Source: Hydnum rufescens UP504
Lineage: Eukaryota; Basidiomycota; Agaricomycetes; Cantharellales; Hydnaceae
Assembly (NCBI GenBank): GCA_014904985.1
Contig: MU128944.1
Span: 1 to 64,000, forward strand
Length of the DNA stretch: 64,000 bases
Direction of reading: 5' to 3'
Numbering within the stretch: the first letter of the stretch is position 1; the number at the start of each line of letters is the position of its first letter. Made by a program: the position numbers and the translations under genes. The notes under the pieces were generated by a model. That model was given only the letters and a program-made list of their open reading frames with translations. It did not search any database and was not told where the DNA came from. Shown piece after piece: positions 1-10,637 of this stretch.

Positions 1-479
1 AGTCTTGAAGAAAATATGTGCTTGCAAGGAAGGGCTTGCCTCAAGAGGGGGATCATCCATCCACACAAAACCATGTGGGAAAAGTTTACATCCCTTGAGG
101 GCAGGAAGGGCAGTGAATTTTCGGAAGTATGCTTGGTCATGCATGTAGGAGCAGCAAGAGTTAAGAGGAATTTCTCAATTTTTACAAATGAACTTTGGGG
201 ATACAAGCAGGTAAAGTACACCTTGAATTTTTAGGTGAACTTACAACCTACCGTAGGCACTTAGCACTGGATGCTGGAGACTGAGAGTGAGGAACGGGAC
301 TGGAACAAGCATCAGACGGTTAGATAAGCGGGCGAGTGATGAGTCACGTGTTCTAGATTGGGGATCCTTTTGCCACCTAACCATGTCATGAGAAAGAGAA
401 TTATCTAACTTTAAGGGTTTAGAAGTTGTGGAACCACAGTATAGTGAGAAATGGGGTCATTTTTTGTGAAAGGCTCATT

Positions 480-613
480 GTATATTCTTATTGACTCAAG
501 TCGACTCGAGTCAACTCGATCAGCTCGACTTCGCCGCGACTTGGCTCGGCTTGTATCCGACTCGACTCACGGCTCGAGCCGATTTCGAGCACAAGTCGCG
601 GCAACACTAATAC
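480..613. repeat. ACTCGA-rich dispersed repeat
   Basis: The segment is built from variants of ACTCGAGTC and GGCTCGAGC and ends in GTCGCGGCAACACT. The same ending and the same motif style recur at 40493-40604, next to the Ert1-like gene. I see no reading frame of interest and no terminal repeats. It is probably a small dispersed repeat of unknown class. The rest of 1-640 holds nothing I can identify. Confidence 0.4.
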
Positions 614-1487
614 AAGGATGGGTTGCAAACAAGATGGCAATTAGCCTGTCTTGACCTATAGATCCTCACCAGGGCATGGGTATCCATTTGATGCATGACT
701 CCACCATCCAGCATTTGGGAGTCAGTGGGTCGGGTGCTCTATGTATTGGAATGAATACATCCTGATATGGGAATAAACCTGGAACCTTCTGGAAGGATCT
801 AAAACTGTCCAGGACTGTATAGGCCCATCTACATCTGTTATTCCCATATATACTTGAACCCTGTAGATACATCTATTTGTATATAAATACTGAGATTTTA
901 CATGGTAAATCATAGTGTTGTTTTCTCTAAAAGACTTAGGGTCCATTTGGCTGCAAAGATTCATGTGAATCTTGCTTGAATCTTATAGTAAAAATGTTTT
1001 CATGAATCTCTCCGTGAATTTCAAGATTGTACCCAAAATCAAACAAGGTTTTTGTGTCTGTTCAGCTGTCCATCAAATCTCTAAAGTTGAAATGACTTTC
1101 TGCCCTTCCTGGATGTAAACTGAGAATTTGGTGCTGACACATTTGGATCAATCTGAGATCACACCTCACCATCCAAGCAGTGTATCAAATCAAGCACCCA
1201 CCTGGTACTCTGGCCTGCATTGTGCAAACTGCCCATGATACTGCATGTAGCTATTGCTCTGTGATCACCCCCTCCCTCCCCTGGCCCCCATAGTCACATG
1301 CGAGAAGGCAGAAAATTCCTTTTTAGGAAATTCTTGAGAATCTGCTTCAAAGCTGCTCAAAGCTTGAAAAATAGCTTTGCAATGTCTGAACTATCTCCTT
1401 ATGTGTCCAGTACCTAAAGAAACTTGTGTACCCTCACCTTCTGCCACCATTGAGTTATGAGTAAAGGCTGTCACCCATGCATGCCAG

Positions 1488-1637
1488 CTTGTACTCTTGC
1501 CTTAGGTGGCTGCTTTGTCCATACATGGCTGGAACTCTTGCCTTTGGTGGCTGCTTTGTCCATACATGACTTGTACTCTTGCCTTAGTGGGCTGCTTTGT
1601 CCATACATGGCTTGTACTCTTGCCTTAGGTGGCTGCT
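1488..1637 (+). repeat. 41-bp tandem repeat, about 3.6 copies
   Basis: ACTCTTGCCTTAGGTGGCTG-type units start at 1493, 1534, 1575 and 1616, an exact 41-base period. Each unit continues with CTTTGTCCATACATGG and similar. The period is not a multiple of three, so the open frames across it are accidental. Confidence 0.85.
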
Positions 1638-2635
1638 GTGAGCCTATGGTGCCAACTTTGAGCCTGCCATTGTTAGGATGAGAGGATTGGATCAATCTTG
1701 TTTTTATTACATAATCCACATGATTTATATAGCTTGGGAATTCCTGATCTCCTATCAAGTTTTTCTTTTGCCAACAGGCTATGGGCCCCAATTAAGCTCT
1801 GTGATACCTGGAGATTGACCCACAGTGGAGTGGGGTTCCTATCTCCCTGGCTCTAATGTCCCCATGCTGCATGCACCCCCCTCCTTGTGTCCATGAATCC
1901 CACCATGTGTGTGGATTCATCACATGACCAAACCCAAACTCATATTCAACCCCATGACACTGTATCTGAAAGTATAGCCTGTATTGACTTGAAGCTGTAA
2001 CCTGCAGCCATGGCCCCTGTGGCTAACCTGCAACTGAAACTGAAACCATACCTGTACCCTGAAAAAGTTACCTGACTGTATTGTGGCTGACCTGCACCCA
2101 TACCCAAACCCATGACTGTAATCCATAACCCATGATGCTGTTACACCCCATCTTCACCTATCACATGCACACCCTCCATTCCTTTGTACTGCCAGTGCAG
2201 ATATCCCTTATGTAACCAACCCTGCCACTCTTTTTTCATTTGTTCCTGGTGGACTTTTGTTTCTATTCTGATGGAGACCTGTCCTCTGCTGTTGGGATTG
2301 GAATAGTCTCATCTTGATTATGTAATCCACATGATGTACAGTGTATAGCTCAGGATCCCCTGACTCCCTATTAAGTTTTTCTCTCACTAACAGCCATAAG
2401 TCTGTATGCCTGCATTTAAAAAATGATATAATCTGTATTTTCATGAGATAACCACATTGATTATGCCAAATTGAAATGCATTTCATCAAGTTATTTTGAA
2501 TGGAAATTCATATTAGAATAGCATTTGGGACTGTGGGGCCAATACACTTGTTCCTGAGGATGTCAAATTCAGATGTGGAATCAAGACAATGCTCCCCATA
2601 TGCATTCTACAGAATATGCCCATATTCTCATCCAG

Positions 2636-3488
2636 TGCCCCCCCTGCTAATACACCCCCCCTGCTGGAAACAACCCCCCCTTGGTGGTAACACCTCCCTT
2701 GGTGGTAACACCCCCCTCCCTTGGTGGTAACACCCCCCTCCCTTGGTGGTAACACCCCCTCCCCCTGTTGGTAACACCTCCCCCCTTGCTGGTAACACCC
2801 CCCCCCTTATTGGTAATACCCCCCCCCCCTTATTGGTAATACCCCCCCCCCTTATTGGTAACCCCCCCTTCCCTGGCTGGTAACACCCCCCCCCCCCTTA
2901 TTGGTAACACCCCCCTTCCCTTGCTGGTAACACTCCCCCTTCCCTTGCTGGTAACACCCCCCCCTTATTGGTACCACTCCCCCTTCCCTTGCTGGTAACA
3001 CTCCCCCTTCCTTGCTGGAACACCCCCCCCCTTATTAGTACCTACCCTTCCCTTGCTGGTAACACTCCCCTTCCTTGCTGGTAACACCCCCCCCTTATTA
3101 GTACCACTCCCCTTCCTTGCTGGTAACACCCCCTCCCTTGGTGGTAACACCCCCCTCCCCCTGTTGGTAACACCTCCCCCCTTGGTGGTAACACCCCCCC
3201 CTTATTGGTAATACCCCCCCTTGCTGGTAATACCCCCCCTTTTGGTAACCCCCTTCCCTTGCTGGTAACACCCCCCCCTTATTGGTAACACCCCCTTCCC
3301 TTGCTGGTAACACTCCCCTTCCTTGCTTTGGTAACACCCCCCCCTTATTGGTAATACCCCCCTCCCTTCCTGGTAATACCCCCCTTCCTGGTAATACCCC
3401 CCTCTGGAGTTACCAACCTCCCCTAACAAACCCCCCTTGGAATTAGACCCCCCCCTCTGAAGGTAATAATCCCCCCCCATTTAACAAC
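2636..3488. repeat. C-rich minisatellite, TTGGTAACACCCCCC-type units
   Basis: About 850 bases consist of degenerate 15-26 base units such as TTGCTGGTAACACCCCCC and TTATTGGTAATACCCCCCC. C-runs of 5-10 are separated by a GGTAA core. The minus strand is therefore a ladder of G-runs. Reading frames here encode only Gly/Tyr/Gln-rich low-complexity peptides and are not genes. Confidence 0.9.
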
Positions 3489-3574
3489 CCCCGGGCAAGT
3501 GGATTGATTGTGCTCCCTCGGTACCACTTAGAAGTGCCAGTACATAGGATTCTAATTACCAAATAAATGTGTAG

Positions 3575-3650
3575 TCTCCTTAGTCTTATTGGTTAAGGTG
3601 GATTGCTGCTGTAATGGCATTGAGAGGTCCCATGTTCAAACCTGAGTGAG
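3575..3650 (+). repeat. tRNA-like (SINE-type) segment
   Basis: An A-box-like TTGGTTAAGGTGG near 3588 is followed about 40 bases later by a B-box-like GTTCAAACC near 3652. This is the arrangement of an RNA polymerase III internal promoter in tRNA-derived SINEs. A related GTTCAACCC lies near 4433 after repeated TATAGTAATGT. No full cloverleaf can be drawn, so I do not call a tRNA. Confidence 0.3.
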
Positions 3651-4056
3651 GGTGTTGGTTTTTGGCACCTTGGCTCTCATCACATGAGATCTGCCAGCTC
3701 ACTGCCCAGTTCAAACTCCGCAGATGAGCTAAGCAGAATTGAAACTCTGAAGATGAGGTAATCCTCAACCTAACTCCCTTCTGTTATAGATTACTGGGTT
3801 TGCATCCAGGTGCCTTGAGGTGTTGAGTTATGATCAAAATGAATTCTCAGTTTTCAGTTTTACATACATCTGGGCAGGAACCTCAGATTCAACTACAAAA
3901 ATCTTCAGAGTTACCCAAGAGATTCAAGAGGAGATTCTGGGGAAGATTTGAGGAGAGATTTGAGCTGCAAATTCATGTGAATTTCTGCAGCCAAATGGAC
4001 CCTTATATCTTAACATGTTATCAGCACCAGTTGCTTAAAAAACAAAGACACTCATT

Positions 4057-4167
4057 ATGCCTGACATTGCCCCAATAGACAAGAACACCCTTAACAGTTT
4101 TTACTGGATCAATCAATTGAAAGGGGACAACTGGCTTCCATGGAAAACCAGGGTCATGGCATTACTC
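4057..4167 (+). pseudogene. Ty1/copia gag, 5' fragment
   Basis: The frame opens at 4057 and contains the gag N-terminal signature LKGDNWLPWK followed by MALL. It is cut after the codons for MALL by the element starting at 4168 and resumes at 10638. Copia gag packages the element RNA; this copy cannot work. The reading frame across the empty site is continuous, which fixes the insertion point. Confidence 0.75.
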
Positions 4168-4766
4168 AGGACCCCTGCAAGCACTGTTAGAGGTGAGATC
4201 CAAGGTTCCCAGAATTTGAGGGTGATTTTGAGATTATGCAAGGGGCAAATTCCCGGATCCGGAGCCAAAATTTGGTGTTGGCCAATGGTGAGGTGGGGGT
4301 AGGTTCCTGGATTTGGCTCTTCAACCAAACTAGGCTAGATCTGAAATCCCATCTCTAGGGGTGTGGTCTGGATGCTGTTATAGTAATGTGGGGTGCAAGT
4401 GCCTTTGGTACTATTATAGTAATGTTCTGTGTTCAACCCTGGGTAGGTGTGTTTCTTTTTTGGCTTCCAAAGTACCTACAGAATGTTGCTTTATGGCTTC
4501 CTGCAGTACTTAACTACTCCAGGAAACTTGGTATGCACTATTGTGAAATTGAACAGCCTCACTTTAATGACCTATCCTGGTCAACCAAATTCCAAATGCC
4601 TGAATTGCTATTCTACCATCAGCACTGCCCAAGAGCTGGACAAGGAGAAAAAGGTGGAGGATGGAAGAGAAGTTTAGATGATAGTGGGGTTGAGTACACT
4701 TGCCTTGGACAACACTGGGGATGCTGTAGTTTGGGAAGGTCCAACTCAGTCAGCCACAAATGTAGG

Positions 4767-4845
4767 TCTAGTTAGATATTACGAGCCTTGCATTTATATA
4801 GTCTAACTAGAGGTTTTGATGCTGGGGCCCCTGGGGCTGGCTAAC
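4767..4845 (+). repeat. Left arm of inner inverted repeat (CTAGTTAGA / GGGGCCCC)
   Basis: TCTAGTTAGATATTACGAGC here pairs with an inverted copy at about 10335-10405. Both carry TTATATA in the middle and end at GGGGCCCC blocks. This suggests a second element nested within the 4168-10637 element, or an internal duplication of its arms. The target duplication could not be fixed because the ends are themselves palindromic. Confidence 0.5.
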
Positions 4846-5379
4846 CTGATTTCTGTGGTTCAGGCAGGGGCCCCCAGGGGCCCCTGCCTCCCACCTTAGA
4901 CTGCAGCAAGGGAACTGGCAAATAAAATCATGGGGGTGGGCTCCAGCAGACCTGGGAATGTCCCTGAATGGGTGAGCGGGCTATACGGGCTTATCAGCAA
5001 TTGGGATTGTTTATTTATTACTGTTTGTTCTCATTATTACACATTATTATTATTATTATTATTATTATTATACTATTATACAGATTGATCCCCCTGCCCC
5101 CCCGGATTATAACACATAATTATTCATTTATTATTTTTATACTATTATACAGCTTATCCCCCCCCTCCCTCTTCTGGTATTCAATGGGGTTGTAAGTTTA
5201 TATTTGGTGGGGTCACGGGTTTTTATTCGGCAGGGTCGCAGGTTTTTGGTTGGCGGATTTGTGGATGGTGGTTTGTGTTCATGCAGGTTTTGGGACTGGG
5301 GGGAGGGGGATTGGGTGGGGGTAGGTGCAGGCCATGGGGTCAGAAGAACACCTAGAGTAATAAACAGTATGTTAGTGAA

Positions 5380-6715
5380 GAAAAGAAAAGCCACGCAAAA
5401 GGAGCAGCCTGTGCTGCTCCTTTTGCGCGATCATACTTCTAGCATGAAATACTTACCTTAAAAAATTACCACACCCACTGAAGCAGGTGTGGCTTGTGTG
5501 GGTTCTCGGCGTTGCGTTGTTTCATGGCTTCATTGGTTTTCGTCATGTGCGGGGGTCTTGTTTGGCACGAGGTCGTTCGCGGGTCTTCGTTCACGGGATT
5601 TGAGTCTGGGGGGAGGGGGATTGGTGTGGGCTATGGGGACCTTGAATAATGAACCCTACATTAGCAAAAAAAAAGAAAAGGCATGCAAAAGGAGCAGCCT
5701 GTGCTGCTCCTTTTGCGCGGTTGTACTTCTAAGTTGAAATACTTACTTTAAAAATTACCACACCTGCCGAAGCGGGTGTGGCTCATGTGGGTTCTTGGCG
5801 CCAGGTTGTTTTGTGTCTTCATTGGGTTTGGTTTTCGTTATTTGTGGGGGTCTCGTTCAGCGCGGGGTCTTTCGTGGGCTGTGCTCAGCGGGCTGTTGCT
5901 TTGCAGAGGGGGGTTCATTTGGCCGTTCGTTCTCGTTCGGTGGCTCTTGGTTTTGTTGGTAGAGGTTCAGGCGATAACCTAGAAAAATCAAGTATTAGTT
6001 AGACATTAAAACCAGCGCAAAAAGAGCAGCACTCACTGCTCTTTTTGCGCTGTTGGGGGTACAAATAATACTTACCTTATATAGAACCACACACCCGCTA
6101 CGGCAGGTGTGTGGTTCATTGGGTGCATTCTCGGTTGGGGTCCACTGGGGTTTTCGGCATCGTTTCATGTTGTTGTTTGGCGGGCATCTGTTGTATTCAT
6201 TCTTGTTGGGTGCATCTTCATTTTGCCGGTTCTGGTTCAGACAATCACCTAAGATAATAGAAACACATTAGTTAAAAATTAAAACAAGAACCAACGCAAA
6301 AAGAGCAGCATTTGCTGCTCTTTTTGCATTGTTGGGGTATATCGCGTTACTTACTTTATATGGAGCTGCACACCTGCTTTGAGGGGGGGTGTGGTTCACA
6401 TGGCTACTCGATCCTCATGTTCTCGTTGTTTATTGCGTTTTCGGTTGGCGTGTTTTCGGCTGGTGGTTTCATTTGGTGTATTTTCGGTTGGTGTATAGCC
6501 ATTTGGGCCCTTGTCGTTTGGCTGGCTTCCGTCTGCTACCTTGGAGCAGGCCATAACCTAAAATAATAAAAGATATATTAGTAAAAGTGATTCAAAGCAG
6601 CGCAAAAAGAGCAGCTTTTGCTGCTCTTTTTGCGCCATCGTATATACTAATGAAAAAAAAAAAAAAAAACTCACCTAATGACCACACACCCGCAGCAGCA
6701 GGTGTGTGGTCGCGT
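5380..6715 (-). repeat. Hairpin-module array, left arm (5 modules)
   Basis: Five modules about 300 bases apart each contain two hairpins. The first is GCAAAAGGAGCAGC or GCAAAAAGAGCAGC with its inverted copy (near 5393, 5688, 6016, 6296, 6602). About 45 bases later comes an ACCACACxC...GGTGTGGT hairpin (near 5467, 5757, 6087, 6367, 6681). Read on the minus strand, each AGCAGC hairpin lies inside an intron-like unit: GTAAGT or GTGAGT, hairpin, CTAAC, then CTAG/TTAG. The right arm 8876-10195 has the same modules in the opposite orientation. Confidence 0.8.
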
Positions 6716-6739
6716 ACCTCCTTATCTGGGTGGCTGCCT

Positions 6740-7485
6740 TACTTATTGGGTGGTGGTGGTTGTGTAGTTGCGAGGAAGAATGCAACTCAACACTGGCAAT
6801 TGCCGGCATCCCAAAAGCGCCCAAGTGCCTGGTGCCATGAGTACCGTATGAACTAGCAGCAAGTAAATAGATGTAAAATAAATAATAAATAATAACTAGT
6901 TGCTCCAAAAAAATGAAGAACACCATGACAATCAGTCAGAGTTCAAAAGAGGCATGATATAATACATTGCAAAGTGGATTGGGCGAATTTCTATGGTTCA
7001 GAACCGGCCCAAATCTAAATATATTGGTGGAATACATGAAGCCTATATGGGCGATTAATTATCTTGGACGTTCTCTCCATTTTTCAATTTTTCCCACCTT
7101 CAATTCCCTATATTTAGGGAATTGAAGGTGGGAAAAATTGAAAACAGAGAGAACGTCCAAGATAATTAATCGCCCATATAGGCTTCATGTATTCCACCAA
7201 TATATTCAGATTTGGGCCGGTTCTGAACCATAGAAATCGCCCAATCCACTTTGCAATGTATCATATCATGCCTCTTTTGAACTCTGACTGATTGTCATGG
7301 TGTTCTTCATTTTTTTGGAGCAACTAGTTATTAGTTATTATTTATTTTATATCTATTTACTTGCTGCTAGTTCGTACGGTACTCATGGCACCAGGCACAT
7401 GGGTGCTTTTGGGATGCTGGCAATTGCCGGCATTGAGTTGCATTCTTTCTCGCGACTACCACAACAACCACCACCCAACAAGGCA
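6740..7485. repeat. Central palindrome, arms of about 370 bases
   Basis: The sequence from about 6740 to 7111 returns as its reverse complement from about 7114 to 7485 with few mismatches. It is centred on CAATTCCCTATATTTAGGG near 7112. This is the symmetry axis of the whole hairpin array. It would form a very large cruciform or foldback RNA. Confidence 0.9.
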
Positions 7486-7489
7486 ACCG

Positions 7490-8873
7490 CTGTTGGAGGG
7501 ATAAATCCCCACCACATAGAATTCGTATCACCGTCCAACTACCTCCTCAAACGAATCCAATATGTTCAATTCCGCCTCCTCCATTTCCTGTCATTCCTTT
7601 TATTATTAAATAGCACAGATTCCCCTCTTTCAAAACCGTGGCCTACTCGCTTCTCCTCCACCTTGTATATGAGACAATTATTTGTCCACCTCCAGGTCTT
7701 CAACAGACCACCTGATTTTGTATTTACCTCGAGTCCAGCCAATTGTGGCTTTGGCAATTCAACTTGCCCTCTTCATTGATGCTCAATCCAGTCTTCTGTG
7801 CCATTGCCTCAAGGGCGATATACGAGTCCCAATTATATAATCAAGATTACCTAATCCTTTGGATCCAACTCGCGGATCAGTCACATGTTAAATAGGGGCT
7901 ATTCCCATACTCTCAAGGAGTATTTCGTGAATATCTCCCTCATTTTTGATCGGATCGACTCGGCAAGATAGCGCCCAGAAAGCTACGATCAACGCCTATC
8001 CAACGGTACCACACACGCGTTTATCGGATACGAACTGCATCCTCCAGGTCGATTTTACTTCATGCTCCACACTATCCTTCAGTATTTCGCGAATATCTCC
8101 ACCAGTTTTGATCCAATTCGTTAGTAACGACCACCCCTGGAAAGACGCTGAAAATCCTCATCGAATGGTACCAAGGGCAAAACGAGCGGATTAGAATTCG
8201 GCTTTCTGTGATTTAGTCTCCCCATGTCTCATTTCACTTTTACCTCCGCTTTTCTGATTATTAAAGGCAATTATGGTTCCGGCACCCTATGTCCGATGGA
8301 GGGTATGTCTAGGGCGACCAGTTCCACCTTTCCCCAAGGGATTATGTTCAGTAGGAGAGGAGGAATACCTTGGTTAAGCCATATTCCCCTGTTCTGACTT
8401 GTTAATTGAATATCTCCTTCAGTTTTCGAGCTTTTTACTTGATTTCTTTTTCATCATTTTCGCCTTAATCCCACCTTTCTGCCGGTTACCATGGCATTTT
8501 TCTGTGATGTATATTAAGTGCAGAAGACGCGAATTTCCATTGTCTTTCCCCCCATCTCCAGTTGAAAAGCTAGTTGAACTGCTGCTGGTGTTAGGGTAAA
8601 TTCCACATCTCAAACCCAACTTATCACACTTTTGATAGGCTCTCAAGAGGAGGACCTAGGGTGTGATTCCCTGATTTAACAACCCCTTCATTTATTGTCT
8701 GGATAGGCTCTGTCTATACAGGACAATTCTACCTGTCCAAAGACCCTTCCTTCCCTCAGACCCTAATGTTCGGATTGGCCCCATGATCCCCTTTCTTAGT
8801 CCTCGTTTCCATTTCGCGGACTGTAGCTGGATTCAACTTCCGTTTCCTGCTTACACCGCCCATTAAAGGAAAC
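7490..8873. other. Unique 1.4-kb insert in the right palindrome arm
   Basis: The left arm goes directly from the palindrome to the fifth hairpin module, whereas the right arm has an extra segment of roughly 1.37 kb here. It contains three similar motifs of the form GAATATCTCC..CA.TTTT (near 7930, 8091, 8409). I find no convincing gene. It is either an insertion in this arm or a loss from the other. Confidence 0.55.
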
Positions 8874-8875
8874 AC

Positions 8876-10195
8876 ACGACCACACACCCGCCGCTGCAGG
8901 TGTGTGGTCATTAGGTGAGTTTTTTTCATAGTAGCTACAATGGGGCAAAAAGAGCAGCAAAAGCTGCTCTTTTTGCCCTGCTTTGAATCATTTTTACTAA
9001 CACCTTTTATTACTTTAGATCGTGACCTGGTCCTAAGCACCAGATGAAAACACGCGAAACGACGAGGGCCCGACTGCCCAGGGCTGAAACGGCAACGTGC
9101 CAGCCAACAACACGACAAGGAAATGCGAGTAATGCGACTGTGCCAGACGACGACACGACCACGCCAGATGATGATGCGACGATGACAGATGACAACGCGG
9201 CCGCGCCAGACAATGACACGACCACAACAGAAGACAACGCCCCCAGTGAGTGGCCGCATGAACCACACCCGCTATGGCAGGTGTGATTCTCTATATAGGG
9301 TGAGTCCCCCCCCTTATATATACAGCCATGCAAAAAGAGCAGCGAAAGCTGCTCTTTTTGTGCTGGTTGTAAATGTTTTTTAACTAACATCATCTTCTAT
9401 TCTATGTGATGAAGGTGAAACCCGCCGAACGAGAACCCAGGGACATGCCAAATGACCCACCCCCCCCCTTCCCATGCAACACAACAAAGAGAAATGCAAA
9501 AACATGACCAAGCCAGACGATGACACGATGACGATGGACAACAACAGGCCTAGGAGTGGCCGCACGAACTGCACCCGCTACGGCGGGTGTGGTTCTCTAT
9601 ATGAGGTGAGTCCCCCCCAGTAGATACGGCTGTGCAAAAAGAGCAGCGAAGGCTGCTCTTTTTGCGCTGCTTTGGACTTGTTTGACTAACCCGTCTTTTA
9701 TTATTCTAGCTCAAGATCTGATCTACAATACAATGAAAGCGCGCAAAACAACGAGGGCTCAGACGACAATGCGCCAAATGAGCCCCAGGAACCACACACG
9801 TGAGCAAATACCAACGCAAGAACCCCCGCGACCCCACATATTGAAACCTGGCCGGCAATACACGGGGAATGTAAAGTACCACACACCTGCTGCTGCGGGT
9901 GTGTGGTACTACAAGGTAAGTTTCTTTTATTAATGCATGTCTAACTAATGTACTGCTTTTTTTTCTAGATCTTAGACTTGAATCCGCGCGAACCCCCGAC
10001 CCCTCACCTGCCGAGCCAAACCCACCAGACAAACACCCCGCGAACCCAAACCTGGCGAACAAAGATCCAGCAAGCCAAACCCCGTGACCCCAAACCCGCT
10101 GAACCAAGCCAAACCCCCTGACATGAAGGTAAGGATTTTTTCCTTTGGCTACAATTGTGCAAGAAGAGCAGCCCCAGGCTGTTCTTCTTGGGCAT
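8876..10195 (+). repeat. Hairpin-module array, right arm (4 modules)
   Basis: ACCACAC...GTGTGGT hairpins lie at about 8879, 9259, 9568 and 9881. AGCAGC hairpins lie at about 8943, 9330, 9633 and 10158. Intron-like units bracket the AGCAGC hairpins, for example 8915-9018 (GTGAGT...TTAG), about 9300-9414 and 9606-9709, each with CTAAC before the 3' end. Segments between them are related to one another (for example CCAGACGATGACACGA near 9150 and 9515). They encode no protein I recognise. The order of hairpins is the mirror image of the left arm. Confidence 0.8.
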
Positions 10196-10637
10196 GGGTG
10201 AGCCCCACTGGAGAGGCTATGGATGTATATAATATAATAATAATAGCAATAATAATAATATATCAATATATGATGCATAATATGGCAGGGGCCCCTGGGC
10301 TGCTTTGGGGGCCCCTTGATTGTATTGCAGGGGCCCCTGGGGGCCCCGGGCTCTGATATCTAGTTAGAGTATATAAATACAACCCTTGAAGCATCTAGTT
10401 AGATACAGATAATTGGCTGACCAGGCTGGGAAGGTCAGGGATTTTTTTTGGAATTTTTGGACTTTTTTGAGATTTTTTTGAGGCTAGGGGTGAATTCCCA
10501 GTTTTTCATGGCCTGTGAGGAGCCTAGAGTTTATTTCCCAGATTTGGTCTGGGATTTGCATCTGAATTTGTACTGGGAGTCAGGGTCCTTTGGGTCACCT
10601 GCTGGATCTTGCCTCTAACAGTGCTTGCAGGGGTCCT

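Larger units (their letters stand above)
939..4002. mobile_element. PIF/Harbinger-like non-autonomous element, TTA target duplication
   Basis: The left end GGGTCCATTTGGCTGCA (939-955) is matched perfectly in inverted orientation at 3986-4002. The inverted match resumes after a few bases with ATTCATGTGAAT at both ends. Both ends are flanked by TTA (936-938 and 4003-4005), the 3-bp target duplication typical of PIF/Harbinger. GAATCTC/TGAATCTT-type motifs recur just inside both termini, like transposase-binding subterminal repeats. The 3.06-kb interior has no transposase; it holds a 41-bp tandem repeat, two related blocks near 1690-1765 and 2285-2385, a long C-rich minisatellite and a tRNA-like segment. 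It interrupts the copia LTR about ten bases from its end. Confidence 0.7.
640..4015 (+). mobile_element. Ty1/copia 5' LTR remnant (3' part), split by a DNA transposon
   Basis: A TATA-like box (TATAAATA, 882-889) lies about 50 bases upstream of the insertion point of the next element. After that element, the LTR resumes at 4006 and appears to end in CTTAACA at 4015. A tRNA primer-binding-like sequence (TGTTATCAGCACC) follows immediately at 4016, and the gag start codon at 4057. The left LTR edge is not defined by the sequence; 640 is an estimate. No matching 3' LTR is visible in the window because the element is truncated at 11678. Confidence 0.45.
4168..10637. mobile_element. hAT-like element with 35-bp terminal inverted repeats, inserted in copia gag
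   Basis: AGGACCCCTGCAAGCACTG begins at 4168 and returns inverted ending at 10637; the inverted match extends to about 33 of 35 bases. Flanks are CATTACTC (4160-4167) and CATTACTT (10638-10645), a 7-8 base target duplication typical of hAT elements. No transposase frame is visible, so it looks non-autonomous. Inside are a second inverted repeat pair (about 4767-4845 and 10290-10405), two opposed arrays of hairpin modules and a central palindrome. Stretches outside the modules (4250-4770, 4880-5380, 10410-10600) hold simple TAT repeats, a GGGGCCCC-rich block and nothing gene-like. Confidence 0.75.

Noticed and set aside
2513..3480. Long minus-strand frames rich in Gly, Gln and Tyr
   Set aside because: They are translations of the C-rich minisatellite in all frames; no start context, no conserved domain.
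3580..3655. Functional tRNA gene
   Set aside because: Only A/B-box-like motifs fit; acceptor, D and anticodon stems do not pair convincingly.
9010..9393. Frames of 80-130 residues between hairpin modules as protein genes
   Set aside because: Low-complexity Ser/Val or Asp/Thr composition from repeat units, different frame in each unit, no domain.
5380..10195. Regularly spaced hairpins resembling a CRISPR or an integron-type array
   Set aside because: Spacing is about 300 bases, repeats are inverted hairpins within intron-like units, and the genome is fungal.
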